Source: Tepidibacter sp. (GTDB lineage: Bacteria; Bacillota; Clostridia; Peptostreptococcales; Peptostreptococcaceae). Taken from it: a stretch of 64,000 nt of DNA. This document shows, piece by piece, positions 18,452 to 29,032 of the stretch. The translations under genes were made by a program, and so were the position numbers. The first letter of the stretch is position 1; every line of letters begins with the position of its first letter. The stretch lies in the NCBI RefSeq assembly GCF_025210165.1, contig NZ_JAOASI010000009.1, forward strand, positions 60,747-124,746. The letters are read 5' to 3'. Under the pieces are notes generated by a model, which saw only the letters and a list, made by a program, of their open reading frames with translations, was not told the origin of the DNA and did not search any database.

Positions 18452-20590
18452 TTAAATTCTTTCAACCCTCATATTATTTTTTATTTTTTTATATTCATCT
18501 TTTATATACTGTTCAGCTTTTTCTTGATCTTTTATTTTTTCAACCTTTATAGCACAATATTTAAACTCAGGAGTTTTAGAAATAGGATCTAAGCTATCTA
18601 TAGTAAGCTCATTACAAGAACCTATCCACCACTGATAAGTCATAAAAGTAGAACCTTCTTTTACCCTATCAGTAACACAAGCTCTAGTTATAACACTTCC
18701 CCTTCTTGAGCTTACTCTTACTAATTCCTCATCCTTTATACCTAACTTTTCACTATCATTAACACTCATTTGAATATATCCAGGCTCATCTGCAAGCTCT
18801 TTTAATGCTCTACAATTACCAGACATAGTTCTAGCAGAATAATGTCCAACCTCTCTAACAGTTGAAAGACTAAGTGGATATTCTTCATCTGGAATTTCTT
18901 TAGGTGATCTCCACTCGCTTGCAAATAAATTACCTTTTCCACTAGGAGTTGAGAATTTATTTCCTTTATATAAATACTTAGTTCCATCATGATCCTCACT
19001 TAAACAAGGCCATTGAACTGTTCCTAACTTCTCTATCTTCTCATAACTCTCACCAACAAAACTAGGACATAAACTTCTCATTTCATCCCAAATTTCATTA
19101 GTGTTTTCATACTTCATAGGATATCCCATCTTAGTTGCAATCTCAGAAATTATCTGCCAATCAGGTTTAACATCTCCCTTAGGTTCTATAACTTTATTAA
19201 ACTTTTGGAATCCTCTATCAGCACAAGTATATACCCCTTCATGCTCTGCCCATGACGTTGCAGGAAGTATAACATCTGCATGAAGAGCAGTTTTATTCAT
19301 GAATATATCCTGAACTACTACAAAATCTATTTTATCAAGTGCTTTTCTAACGTGTGACGCATTAGGATCACTTTGAACTGGATCTTCTCCAAATATATAA
19401 TATGCTTTGATTTTATCTTCTTCTAAAGCAAGATTTGGTACCTCTGTTAAAGCATATCCATTCTTATTAGAAAGCTTAACTTGCCAAGCATTTTCAAATT
19501 TTACTCTAACATTATCATCACTTACCTTTTGATATCCAGGATAAACATTTGGTAAAACTCCCATATCACAAGCTCCTTGTACATTGTTTTGACCACGAAC
19601 AGGACCAATTCCTACATTTTCACGACCAAAATTTCCTGTTAAAAGAGCTAATGATGCAAGACCTTTAACAACATCAACAGCTTGTGAGAAGTGACATACT
19701 CCCATACCATAAAGTATCATACTATCCTTTGACTTAGCATATTCTCTCATAGCCTTTCTTATATCCTCAGCCTTAACCCCTGTTATTTTTTCAGTGTATT
19801 CAGGAGTATATTTTTCAACTAAATTCTTATATTCTTCAAATCCATCTACATATTTTTTTACATATTCTTTATCATAAAGCTTCTCATTTATTAAAACATT
19901 TCCAAAGGAATTAACTAAAGCCATATTAGTTCCACCCTTTATAGGAAGCCACATATCAGCAATTCTAGCTGATTCAGTTATTCTAGGATCTGTAACTATT
20001 ATCTTTGCTCCATTTTCCCTCGCTTTAATTATTCTTCTTGCAACAATAGGATGTGAATCTGCTCCATTATATCCGAATATAAATAATAAGCTTGCATTTT
20101 CTATCTCATTTATTGAATTACTCATTGCTCCACTACCTAAACTGTAAGCCAGACCGGCTACTGATGGAGCATGTCAGATTCGTGCACAGTGATCTATATT
20201 ATTAGTACCTATCACTGCTCTCATAAACTTTTGCATTATGTAATTTGCTTCATTTCCAGGTCCTCTTGCACAACCTGTACCCATTATAGAATCTGGTCCA
20301 TAATCTTTTTTAATCTTATTAAGTCTTGTTGCAACATAATCTATAGCCTCATCCCACTCAACTTCCTCTAATTCACCATTTCTTCTAATCATAGGCTTTT
20401 TAATTCTAGCTGTAAGATACTGAGGATCTCTTAAGAAATCCCATCCATAATGTCCTTTAAGACATAAATTTCCTTCATTAGTTCTTCCATTTGCAGGTTC
20501 AGCCCCTACTATTTCCCCATCTTTAACTATAAGATACATCTTGCACCCTGCACCACAGTAAGGGCATACAGTTAATACCTTTTTCTCCAT
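18452..20590 (-). CDS. fdhF: Formate dehydrogenase H-type, selenocysteine-containing
   Basis: One gene of 712 residues with an internal TGA at 20174-20176. The N-terminal CPYCGAGCKMYL and NEGNLCLKGHYG bind a [4Fe-4S] cluster. The context HCARI-UGA-HAPSVAGL equals the active-site Sec of FdhF. Downstream come the molybdopterin domains (LLFIFGYNGADSHP, GVCHFSQAVDVVKG, GPVRGQNNVQGACDMG). A SECIS hairpin at 20126-20171 follows the UGA. The start at 20590 has GAGGGGG upstream. It interconverts formate and CO2 and feeds the HycB-HydA subunits encoded next. Length matches the 715-residue E. coli FdhF. Read without Sec it would look like two adjacent fragments. Confidence 0.96.
20126..20171 (-). promoter_or_regulatory. 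SECIS element of the formate dehydrogenase mRNA
   Basis: The lower stem is TGCTCCA/TGGAGCA and the upper stem GTAGCC/GGCTTAC, closing a GGTCT loop that begins 18 bases after the UGA. From memory, the E. coli fdhF SECIS has the same GGUCU loop at the same distance. Confidence 0.88.
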
Positions 20591-20629
20591 ATAATATCCC
20601 CCTCTATTATATTTCCTATAGAGCAAAAA

Positions 20630-20659
20630 AGCCTAATAAGATTATCTAACTTATAGGCT
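20630..20659 (-). terminator. Terminator-like hairpin in the fdhF leader
   Basis: AGCCTATAAG and CTTATTAGGCT pair with one bulge and are followed by TTTTTT on the minus strand, about 35 bases before the fdhF start. A TATAAT box lies some 45 bases farther upstream. It could be an attenuator, since no gene upstream needs this terminator. Confidence 0.5.
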
Positions 20660-20901
20660 CACATTTTTATATGTCATTAGATTTTTTGTATATTTAATTA
20701 TACAATAGCTTCAATAAAAATATATCAATTCCTTTTTATTCATCACGATTAAATTATTCTAAAATATATTCATTAATCCTTAAAAATAGTCATATTGCAT
20801 CAATTTCTATCTGTATTTTGTATTTTTTCTATTTATTTCCTAAATATATAAAAACTTTGTTATAATTAATATATATTTTTTAAGAAAGGAAGGTAACGAC
20901 T
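20660..20901. other. Divergent promoter region between fdhF and the chemoreceptor
   Basis: AT-rich spacer holding the fdhF promoter (TATAAT on the minus strand near 20695) and that of the plus-strand chemoreceptor. No gene or known riboswitch was recognised. Confidence 0.4.
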
Positions 20902-22606
20902 ATGATATCTAAAATACCATATAAAGAGAAAATAGAAACAAAAATTTGTTTATCGTTTTTATTAACTGTTTTAATAATTATTTCTATATTATCTAGTGTA
21001 ATGTATTTCAGAAGTTATAATATGTTGGTAAATAATGTTGGTAAAAAAGCTTCTAAGATTGCACAAGTTGCCACTGAAAAGATTAATATAGAAAAATTTA
21101 AAGATTTAAAAACTGTTGAGGATATGAATAATCCCTATTTTAACGAAATGGGAAAAGAACTTAACTATATTAGAGTTATATCTGGAGCAAAATACTTATA
21201 TGCAATGAGAAAAAACGAAGCTGGACAATACATTCAAATAATAGAAAGTGCTGATTATAACAGTGAAGATCCTGCAGAAATTGGAACAGTAGAAGATCCT
21301 TACCCAGGATTTGAGGATGTTATGCAGGGAAAAACATATATAGATAATAAAATATCCGTAGATCATTACGGTATACTTTTATCTGCTTACTATCCTTTAA
21401 AAGATTCCAATAATAATGTAGTAGGCTTTGTAGGTATAGACTATAATGTAGAAGATGAATATAATGAATTTCATAAATTTAGAATCAACATATTGATAAT
21501 ATCTATTATTATTTGGATTTATATTTTCAAAAAGAATTTCTAAGCCATTAATAAATTTAACTCAATCAGCTAATAAGGTTGCTAATTATGACCTTAGTGT
21601 TACATATAATATTAAGTCTAAAAGTGAAATTGGTTTATTAGCAAATAGTTTTAATAAAATGATTGAAAATATTAAAAACTTAGTAGAAAGTATAAAGAAT
21701 ACTACTATAAGCTTAGACAATGCTTCCCAATCAATAACATCCTCTACAGAAGAAATAAGTGCATCAAATGAAGAAATTTCAAAAACTGTTCAAGAAATTG
21801 CTTCTAGTTCGCATAGCCAAGCTATAGAAACTAATGATTGCTTACAAATAACTTCTGATTTAGCTCAAAAAATAGAAAATATAAATTCAAAATTGGAAGA
21901 ATCAATTACTTCTACTCAAAATATGAAAGAAAAAAATGAATTAGGTATACAATCTATCGAAGAACTTGATAACAGCTTTAAAGAAACTGTTCAATCTACA
22001 AAAATAGTTGGAAATAGTATACAAGATTTAGCTGATAAATCAAAATCTATAGGTATAATAATTGAAACAATTAAATCAATATCACATCAAACTAATTTAT
22101 TAGCTTTAAATGCTGCTATTGAAGCTGCAAGAGCTGGAGAACACGGCAAAGGGTTTTCTGTTGTGGCTGAGGAAATACGAAAACTAGCAGATGAATCTTC
22201 AAGTGCAACGGAAGAAATACAAAGCATTCTAGATAAAATAATACAAGTAATAGATAATACTAACGATACTATGAATAATTCTATAAATATAGTTAATACC
22301 ACAAACGACTCTTTTAAAGACACAAAGAATATCTTTAATGAAATTAAAATATCATCAGATAATCTTATAGAACAGGTCAAATTATTAACTTCTGATATTA
22401 ATTACATAAAAGAAGATAAGGACAAAGTTTTCTATTCTATAAAAAATATATCTACATTAGCTGAGCAATCCTCAATTACAATAAATCAAATTAGTTCATC
22501 TTCTCAAGAACAATATGCTTGTATGGAGGAAGTAGTCTCTTCAATTCATAAATTGAATAATATGGCAAATAAATTATCAGAATCAATTAAGATATTTAAT
22601 ATATAA
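20902..22606 (+). pseudogene. Methyl-accepting chemotaxis protein, single frameshift
   Basis: The first frame (20902-21543) encodes a membrane helix, an extracellular Cache-like sensor (YLYAMRKNEAGQY, YYPLKDSNNNVVGFVGID) and the second helix. It then runs into a stop, while the next frame continues through the HAMP domain ([15 protein letters not shown]) into the signalling domain (to 22606). The hairpin tip [26 protein letters not shown] is intact in composition. The frame changes around 21505-21520 in an ATT repeat. Repaired, it would be about 567 residues, a normal receptor. It may be a recent pseudogene or a sequence error. Confidence 0.85.
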
Positions 22607-22687
22607 AATTGTTATAATTTACAATTTGTTTACTTTTTAGAGTTTTTTTGATAATATATTTTTATCTAGAATTATAAGGAGGATATT

Positions 22688-24112
22688 ATGAAAAAAAGAA
22701 TTAGTATACTTTTAACTTTTTTAATGATTTTCAGTTTAACATTAACAGGCTTTGCTGAAACTAACGAAATAAAGGTTCAACTAAACGGAGAAAATGTAGC
22801 TTTTGATGTAGCTCCCCAAATCATTAATGGAACTACTTTTCTTCCAGCAAGAAATATAGTAGAAAAATTAGGTGGATCTATCGAGTATGTAGCAGATACT
22901 AAAACTGTTATAGCTAAAAAAGACAACACTGTAGTTACTCTTAAAATTGATAACCAATTAGCTACAATTGAAAAAGACGGTGAAGTAAAAGAAATAACAT
23001 TAAATGAATCACCAAAAATTATTAATGGTGCAACTTTAATACCTGTTAGATTTTTATCAGAAGCATTTGATACAAAAGTCGGTTGGGACGAATTTGAAAA
23101 AACTGTAGTTGTAATAGATTACAACAAAATAATTAAATCTTTAGATGAGTCTTTAAAATCTGAAGCTCCAGCTCTTTATGAATTTTTAAACACTGGTTAT
23201 AAGCAACCTGATGCATTTACTTCAACAACTAGCTTTAGTATAGATTTCAAATCAACTCCAAAGGCTGATTCTATGAATAATTATTCATCTTTAGCTATGT
23301 TTGGTGCACTTCAAGGAGGATTTGATGTTACATCTACATCTTCAATGAATAATGGCAGTGCAATAATTGATATGAATATAAAAGCTAAAGGAATGCTAAA
23401 AGAATTCCTAAATAATGAAGCTTTTGGATTTAAAGGTCTAGACAATATTAATGTAAAATTATTATTTGATGGACAATCTATGTATATACAATCAGATGTA
23501 TTTGATAAAGTTGAAGATTTAAAAAGTTTAAATGTGGGTGATAAATGGGTAAAATTTGATATGTCTGAAGAAGATATGGTAGCTTTTAAGCAAATAAACG
23601 AAATGCTTAAAGCTGATGATTTAAAGCCTATTGATGTTATTTATGCATTAATTCAAGATCCTACTACACCATTAAATACTAACACTTATAAAGTTAATAC
23701 TTTGATATCTGAGGTTTTAACTAAACTTTTAAGTGATGATAACTTCAAAGTATCTAAAGCAGGAAATACTAAAAAATATACTTTAAAAATAAATTCAGAT
23801 GATTTTATTAATTTAATATTAGATATGTCTTCAAAGTACTCAGATGAAGATTTAACTAAAGATGCTGATTTTATGAAGTTAAAGGATGCTCTTAAATTTA
23901 ATTATGATTTAACAATTAATGTGAAAGATGATTATATTACAGATGAGACTCTTGATATGAAACTTGATGTTGACTCAGAAGAAGAAGGAAAATTCAATTT
24001 AGGATTCAATTTAAAAACAACTGTAAGTGATATAAATAGTGATTCTATTAAAATAGAAATCCCTGCTGACTCTGAAATAATAGACTCTAAGATATTCGAA
24101 AATCAACAATAA
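22688..24112 (+). CDS. Secreted protein with copper amine oxidase N-terminal-like (stalk) domain
   Basis: 474 residues with a signal peptide (KKRISILLTFLMIFSLTLTGFAE). Residues 30-150 hold two related repeats (IINGTTFLPARNIVEKLGG and IINGATLIPVRFLSEAFD), the Cu_amine_oxidN1 fold common in clostridial surface proteins. Residues 160-474 have no domain I recognise. AGGAGG lies at a good distance from the ATG. It is monocistronic with its own terminator. The copper amine oxidase name refers to a fold, not an enzyme activity. Confidence 0.85.
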   Translation: MKKRISILLTFLMIFSLTLTGFAETNEIKVQLNGENVAFDVAPQIINGTTFLPARNIVEKLGGSIEYVADTKTVIAKKDNTVVTLKIDNQLATIEKDGEVKEITLNESPKIINGATLIPVRFLSEAFDTKVGWDEFEKTVVVIDYNKIIKSLDESLKSEAPALYEFLNTGYKQPDAFTSTTSFSIDFKSTPKADSMNNYSSLAMFGALQGGFDVTSTSSMNNGSAIIDMNIKAKGMLKEFLNNEAFGFKGLDNINVKLLFDGQSMYIQSDVFDKVEDLKSLNVGDKWVKFDMSEEDMVAFKQINEMLKADDLKPIDVIYALIQDPTTPLNTNTYKVNTLISEVLTKLLSDDNFKVSKAGNTKKYTLKINSDDFINLILDMSSKYSDEDLTKDADFMKLKDALKFNYDLTINVKDDYITDETLDMKLDVDSEEEGKFNLGFNLKTTVSDINSDSIKIEIPADSEIIDSKIFENQQ

Positions 24113-24113
24113 T

Positions 24114-24156
24114 AAAAAAGATGGTGATTAAAATATTTTAATCACCATCTTTTTTA
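24114..24156 (+). terminator. Intrinsic terminator of the stalk-domain gene
   Basis: AAAAAAGATGGTGATTAAAA and its complement form a long stem followed by TTTTTT. Confidence 0.92.
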
Positions 24157-24237
24157 TTATATAGAAATTATAAAATTTCAAAACTATATAATATTGATTA
24201 AATAGTACTCGTTAGCGATCTAATCCATGCGTTAGCA

Positions 24238-26028
24238 TCAAGCGAATTTTTGCATTATTAAAGTTTTTTCAAATGCAGTGCTGTCAACAGGACGACTAAA
24301 TAAATATCCTTGTCCAAATTCACACTTGTTATCTTTTAAAAACTCTAATTGTCTTTTTGTTTCAATACCTTCTGCTACTACCTTTATATTTAAACTTTTA
24401 GCCATTGTAATAATAGCTAAAGGTATTTCTGTATTATTGTGTTCATTATCAATATCATTAATGAAACTTTTGTCAATTTTCAGTTTAGAAATAGGTAATT
24501 TTTTAAGTTGCCCTAATGAAGAATATCCTGTCCCAAAGTCATCAATAGAAAGGCTTATTCCTAGTTTTTCTAAATTATGTAATATTTTTTCAATATTCTT
24601 TATATTTTCAGCAGAAATACTTTCTGTTATTTCCAATTCTAAATACTTTGAATCAAAATTTGTTTTCCTTAAAATATCAAATACCGATTTAGGAAAACTT
24701 TTTTGTCTTAATTGATTTACTGATATATTTACAGATATCTTTATAGGAGAATAGCCCTTATCCTGCCACTCTTTATTTTGTCTACATGAATTTTCAAGTA
24801 CCCAACTACCAATTTTATCTATAAGTCCATTTTTTTCAGCTATAGGTATAAATTTTTCAGGAGATATAAATCCAAATTTAGGATGTTTCCATCTTAGTAA
24901 TGCTTCTGCTCCAACTATTTTTTCTGTACTAATATCTATTATTGGTTGATAGTATATTGATAATTCTTTTTTTTCTATAGCATATCTTATATGATTAGAT
25001 AAAAGAAAATCTTCTTTTATTTTCTCGTCCATATCAGAATAATATAAACTAATGCGTTTTTCATAAATATTTTTATTTTCTTTAGCTTTATACATAGCTA
25101 TCTCTGCATTTTTTATTAATGCCTCTGCATTTTTACCATCATTAGGATATTCTGCTATTCCTATACTGACTGAAATTTCTAATTTCTTTTTATTTACTAC
25201 AATAGGATTTCTTAAAGAATTAAGAATACAATTTGCTGTATTTATATACCTCATCTTATTTTCATATTGTTGCATAAGTATAATAAATTCATCTCCACCA
25301 ATTCTTGCAACTGTATCTATATCTCTGACACACTGTTTGATTCTTATTACAAACTCCTGCAAAACTTTATCTCCAAACGAATGACCTAATGTATCATTTA
25401 TATTCTTAAAATCATCTAAATCTAAATATAAAACAGATAAATTTTTGTTAAGATTTTTAGATATTTCATTATCTAGTTTATATATAAAAAAAGTTCTATT
25501 ATAAAGATCTGTGAGATTATCTCTAAATGACATGTATTTTATTTTTTCTTCTTTTTTCTTTTTTTCAGTAATATCTTTAATTATTCCAATAAAATTAATA
25601 ATATTATTGTATTCATCTTTAATAGAATATGCTGTTAATAAATGATTGTATATTTCTCCATTTTTATCTTTATTTAATATTTCACCTGACCATATACCTT
25701 TATTTAGTATAATTTTCCATGCTTTTTTACAAAATACATTATCATATCTTTTTGATTTTAATTTTATAATATTTTTACCTATAGTTTCTATAGATGTATA
25801 ACCTGTCATATTAGTAAATGCATTATTTACCCATTCTATATTCCCTTCTCTATCAGTAATAACAATTCCTTCTGTATTTTTAGCTAATACTTTTTCAAAT
25901 AATTTCAATTTATTTTTATAAATATCTATAATTGTTTCATCCAAAGAAGAACGTTGACATAAATTTAAATTATTACAGTTAATAATAGAGTGGTTTAATT
26001 TATTATTTATGTTTATTTTTTTATTCAT
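24238..26028 (-). CDS. PAS-GGDEF-EAL c-di-GMP enzyme
   Basis: 596 residues with no membrane helix. A PAS domain (about 45-165, ITDREGNIEWVNNAF) is followed by GGDEF (ARIGGDEFIILM, intact) and EAL (AEALLRW, SVNISVNQLR, LEITES, SIDDFGTGYSSLGQ, QGYLFSRP). Both catalytic domains look competent, so net activity cannot be predicted. The start has AAGGGAGAG upstream. It is a single-gene unit on the minus strand, converging with the stalk-domain gene. Confidence 0.92.
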   Translation of the reverse strand: MNKKININNKLNHSIINCNNLNLCQRSSLDETIIDIYKNKLKLFEKVLAKNTEGIVITDREGNIEWVNNAFTNMTGYTSIETIGKNIIKLKSKRYDNVFCKKAWKIILNKGIWSGEILNKDKNGEIYNHLLTAYSIKDEYNNIINFIGIIKDITEKKKKEEKIKYMSFRDNLTDLYNRTFFIYKLDNEISKNLNKNLSVLYLDLDDFKNINDTLGHSFGDKVLQEFVIRIKQCVRDIDTVARIGGDEFIILMQQYENKMRYINTANCILNSLRNPIVVNKKKLEISVSIGIAEYPNDGKNAEALIKNAEIAMYKAKENKNIYEKRISLYYSDMDEKIKEDFLLSNHIRYAIEKKELSIYYQPIIDISTEKIVGAEALLRWKHPKFGFISPEKFIPIAEKNGLIDKIGSWVLENSCRQNKEWQDKGYSPIKISVNISVNQLRQKSFPKSVFDILRKTNFDSKYLELEITESISAENIKNIEKILHNLEKLGISLSIDDFGTGYSSLGQLKKLPISKLKIDKSFINDIDNEHNNTEIPLAIITMAKSLNIKVVAEGIETKRQLEFLKDNKCEFGQGYLFSRPVDSTAFEKTLIMQKFA

Positions 26029-26108
26029 TTTTTATCTCTCCCTTATGCTTTTTTCTATTTTATTAGCTGTAAAGCTTAAGCTTCCCCCTACTTTTTTACT
26101 GCAAGTTT

Positions 26109-26144
26109 AAAAAAAAGGAATCTATTAAATATAGATCCCTTTTA
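26109..26144 (-). terminator. Intrinsic terminator of the ABC importer operon
   Basis: Arms GGGATCTAT/ATAGATTCC are followed by a T run on the minus strand, about 170 bases past the ATP-binding gene. The rest of 26029-26317 is AT-rich spacer without a recognisable gene. Confidence 0.65.
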
Positions 26145-26317
26145 TTCCTTTAAAAATAAACATGTTTTCCAACGTATAAATATAATAATGTATTTTAGTT
26201 AATAAATCTATTTCAATTACAAATTAGTATAAGCAAATTAATTATATCTAATTTGAATATAAATGTCAATATATGGTCTAATACGAAATACTCTGTACTC
26301 TTTTGTTTTAATATTTT

Positions 26318-27112
26318 TTAAGAAAACACTACTCTATCACTTAGCCCATCTTTAGATTGTATTTTTTCAAAATATGATAAAAGCTTATCTATATTCAAAT
26401 CCTTTTTTTCATTTTCTTTGATATCTAAAACTACTTTTCCACCATGCATCATCAAAAGTCTGTTTCCCATAGATATAGCATGATTCAGATTATGAGTTAT
26501 CATAAAAGTTGTGATTTTTTTTCTCTCTACTATCTTTTCAGTAAGCTCTATTATTCTTTCTGATGTTCTAGGATCAAGAGCTGCTGTATGTTCATCTAAT
26601 AATAATATATCTGGATTCTTTATAGTTGCCATTATAAGAGACAGTGCCTGCCTTTGACCTCCCGATAAAAGAGAGACCTTAGTATGAAGTTGATTTTCAA
26701 GTCCTAATGATAACTCTGATAATATTTCCTTAAAATACTCTATATTCTTTTTTGAAATTCCCATAGATAGTCCAAATTTATTTCCTTTATTTATAGCCAT
26801 AGATAAATTTTCTAATATAGTCATCGATGGAGATGTTCCAAAGCTAGGGTCCTGATATACTCTAGCTATAAATTTTGATCTTTCGTATTCTTTAAGAGAT
26901 GATATATCTTTATTGTCTAAATTTATAACTCCACTATCTTTATCTAAACTTCCTGATATCATATTTAAAAGAGTTGATTTTCCAGCCCCATTACTTCCTA
27001 TTATAGTTATAAAATCACCTTCTTCTATATCCAGTGATAATTTATCAAATACCTGCTTTTCATTTATAGTATTTTTATTGAACGTTTTGCATAAGTTTCT
27101 TATTTGAATCAT
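26318..27112 (-). CDS. ABC transporter ATP-binding protein (TrpZ-like)
   Basis: 264 residues. Walker A GSNGAGKSTLLN, signature LLSGGQRQALSL, Walker B DILLLDEHTAALDP, and H-switch FMITHNLNHA. The replacement of the usual PTS by HTA in the D-loop region is typical of the TrpXYZ-type ATPases. The ATG at 27112 has GAGGTGAG upstream and overlaps the permease gene by 38 bases. It energises import by the two genes upstream. Confidence 0.9.
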   Translation of the reverse strand: MIQIRNLCKTFNKNTINEKQVFDKLSLDIEEGDFITIIGSNGAGKSTLLNMISGSLDKDSGVINLDNKDISSLKEYERSKFIARVYQDPSFGTSPSMTILENLSMAINKGNKFGLSMGISKKNIEYFKEILSELSLGLENQLHTKVSLLSGGQRQALSLIMATIKNPDILLLDEHTAALDPRTSERIIELTEKIVERKKITTFMITHNLNHAISMGNRLLMMHGGKVVLDIKENEKKDLNIDKLLSYFEKIQSKDGLSDRVVFS

Positions 27113-27974
27113 TTGTCTCACCTCTTTTTATAAAGTTTAGATTTAATTTAAATTTGGAGTTATTAGTAGCTATAGCAACTACTACTATTAATGCTGTTAT
27201 TAATTTTAAATCAGTTGGATTAAATCCAATCTTTAGAGCAAGAGCCGTACTTAATTTATATAAAATAGACCCTATAACAGCCATTGTAGTAGTCTTAATA
27301 AATGAGAATTTCTTTAAAACCGCTTCTCCAAATATTACAGATGCAAGACCCATAACTATAATACCACTGCCCATTGTAACATCTGAAAATCCTTGATATT
27401 GAGCAAGCAAAGATCCTGAAAGCGCAACTAATCCATTTGATATCATAAGTCCTATTATTTTTATATTTCCTATATCTATTCCAAGAGATGTTATAAGCTT
27501 TTCGTTATCTCCACATGCCTTTAAGACAAAGCCAAGTTTCGTTCTAAGAAAAAGATCTAATAAAATTTTTACTAAAAAAGCCATTACAAGTATAATATAT
27601 ATAGTATCTATATTGATATTAAATACTGTATTTTGATTGAATAATGGGATGTTTGACTTTCCCATTATTCTAAGATTTACAGAGTATAAAGCTGTCATAA
27701 CTAATATACCCGATAATAAATTAGTTATTTTAAATTTAACATGAAGTATTCCAGTTACAATTCCTCCTATACATCCAGCTACAATAGAAACTGATGTTGC
27801 AACAACTGGATTTATACCTTTTACCAAAATGGCTGCTGTAACAGAGGCTCCAAGTGCAAAGGTTCCATCTACTGATAAGTCAGGGAAATCTAATATTTTG
27901 TATGTTATATACACTCCTAGTGCCATTAAAGAAAATATTAAGCCCTGCTCGAGTATACTTATAATTAAGTCCAT
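27075..27974 (-). CDS. ABC transporter permease (TrpY-like)
   Basis: 299 residues and about eight hydrophobic segments, with the branched-chain/ribose-type permease feel (SVDGTFALGASVTAA, GMLASVIFGEA-like GLASVIFGEAVL). Start at ATG with GAGGGGG. It abuts the binding-protein gene by one base and overlaps the ATPase gene. Confidence 0.88.
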   Translation of the reverse strand: MDLIISILEQGLIFSLMALGVYITYKILDFPDLSVDGTFALGASVTAAILVKGINPVVATSVSIVAGCIGGIVTGILHVKFKITNLLSGILVMTALYSVNLRIMGKSNIPLFNQNTVFNINIDTIYIILVMAFLVKILLDLFLRTKLGFVLKACGDNEKLITSLGIDIGNIKIIGLMISNGLVALSGSLLAQYQGFSDVTMGSGIIVMGLASVIFGEAVLKKFSFIKTTTMAVIGSILYKLSTALALKIGFNPTDLKLITALIVVVAIATNNSKFKLNLNFIKRGETNDSNKKLMQNVQ

Positions 27975-28967
27975 TTAGTTTTCCCCCTCTATAATTTGTG
28001 CCTTTGACTTTAAGTCATTTGGTATTTTTATATTTAAATTTTTAGCTACTTTCTCATTTATAACAAGATTAGTATTTTTAATATATTCTATACTCATATC
28101 TTGAGGTTGTTTTCCATTTAAAACTTTAACAGCCATAAGACCAGTTTCATATCCTAACTGCTTATAGTCTATTCCTTGTGTAGCTAAAGCTCCTAATTTT
28201 ACATGTGATTCTTCTGCTCCTATTATAGGGATGTTTTTTTCATTGCATTTATTTGCTATTAAATTCATTGATGATGCAACTAAGTTATCTGTTGGTGTGT
28301 ATACAATGTCCACATTTTGAACCAATTTATCCATAGCTTGTGCTACTTCATTAACACTACTTACTCCAACTTCCTCTATATCAAATCCAATTTTTTTAGC
28401 TTCTTCCTTAGCCATATCAATTTGAATTTTAGAATTTATTTCACTTGTATTATATATAACTCCTACTTTTTTAGCATTTGGAACTAATTTCTTTATAAGT
28501 TCAAACTGCTTATCAACAGGAGTCATATCACTAGTTCCCGTTACATTTGTCTGTGTTTTTTCAATAGATTTTACTATTCCTGCCTCTACAGGATCTGTTA
28601 CTGCTGTTATTAGTATAGGGATTTCATTTGTAGAATTGAATGTACTTTGAGCTGATGGGGTTGCTATTGCAAATATCATATCCTTGCTTTGAGATACAAA
28701 ATTTTGTGCTATAGTTTGTGATGTAGGTATATCTCCTTGAGCACTTTGAAAGTCTATTTCTATGTTATTTCCATCCTCAAATCCATTATCCTTAAGAGCT
28801 TTTATAAATCCTTCTCTGGCTAGATCAAGAGCTGGATGCTCCGTTATTTGAGTTATTCCAATTTTGATTTTGTTATCCTTTGAAGTGTCTACTGACTTGC
28901 ATCCTACTAAAGATACAACTACTACGATAAGTAATAAAACAATTTTAAAATTCTTTTTTCCTACCAT
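27975..28967 (-). CDS. ABC transporter substrate-binding lipoprotein (TrpX-like)
   Basis: 330 residues with a lipobox VSLVGC at residues 18-23. The family is the ABC_sub_bind type (KIGITQITEHPALDLAREG, IPILITAVTDPVEAGIV), which includes TrpX, the proposed tryptophan binder of Firmicutes. No T-box leader was found upstream, so tryptophan as substrate is uncertain. GGAGG precedes the ATG. Confidence 0.88.
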   Translation of the reverse strand: MVGKKNFKIVLLLIVVVVSLVGCKSVDTSKDNKIKIGITQITEHPALDLAREGFIKALKDNGFEDGNNIEIDFQSAQGDIPTSQTIAQNFVSQSKDMIFAIATPSAQSTFNSTNEIPILITAVTDPVEAGIVKSIEKTQTNVTGTSDMTPVDKQFELIKKLVPNAKKVGVIYNTSEINSKIQIDMAKEEAKKIGFDIEEVGVSSVNEVAQAMDKLVQNVDIVYTPTDNLVASSMNLIANKCNEKNIPIIGAEESHVKLGALATQGIDYKQLGYETGLMAVKVLNGKQPQDMSIEYIKNTNLVINEKVAKNLNIKIPNDLKSKAQIIEGEN

Positions 28968-29005
28968 GCTACCATCCTCCTAAATTTTCAATTTTTAAAA
29001 TACAA

Positions 29006-29032
29006 AAAACTCTCGTATGAGAGTTTTTAAAC
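29006..29032 (-). terminator. Hairpin between the antiporter and the ABC operon
   Basis: AAAAACTCTCATACGAGAGTTTTT is a compact stem with T runs. It lies 155 bases past the antiporter stop and about 40 before the lipoprotein start, so it is either a late terminator or a leader attenuator. Confidence 0.6.

Noticed and set aside
20126..20176. Two separate formate dehydrogenase genes or a pseudogene
   Set aside because: The stop is TGA at the known Sec position, the frame is continuous, and a SECIS hairpin follows at the expected distance.
22688..24112. Copper amine oxidase enzyme
   Set aside because: Only the non-catalytic N-terminal stalk-like repeats are present. The catalytic domain is absent.
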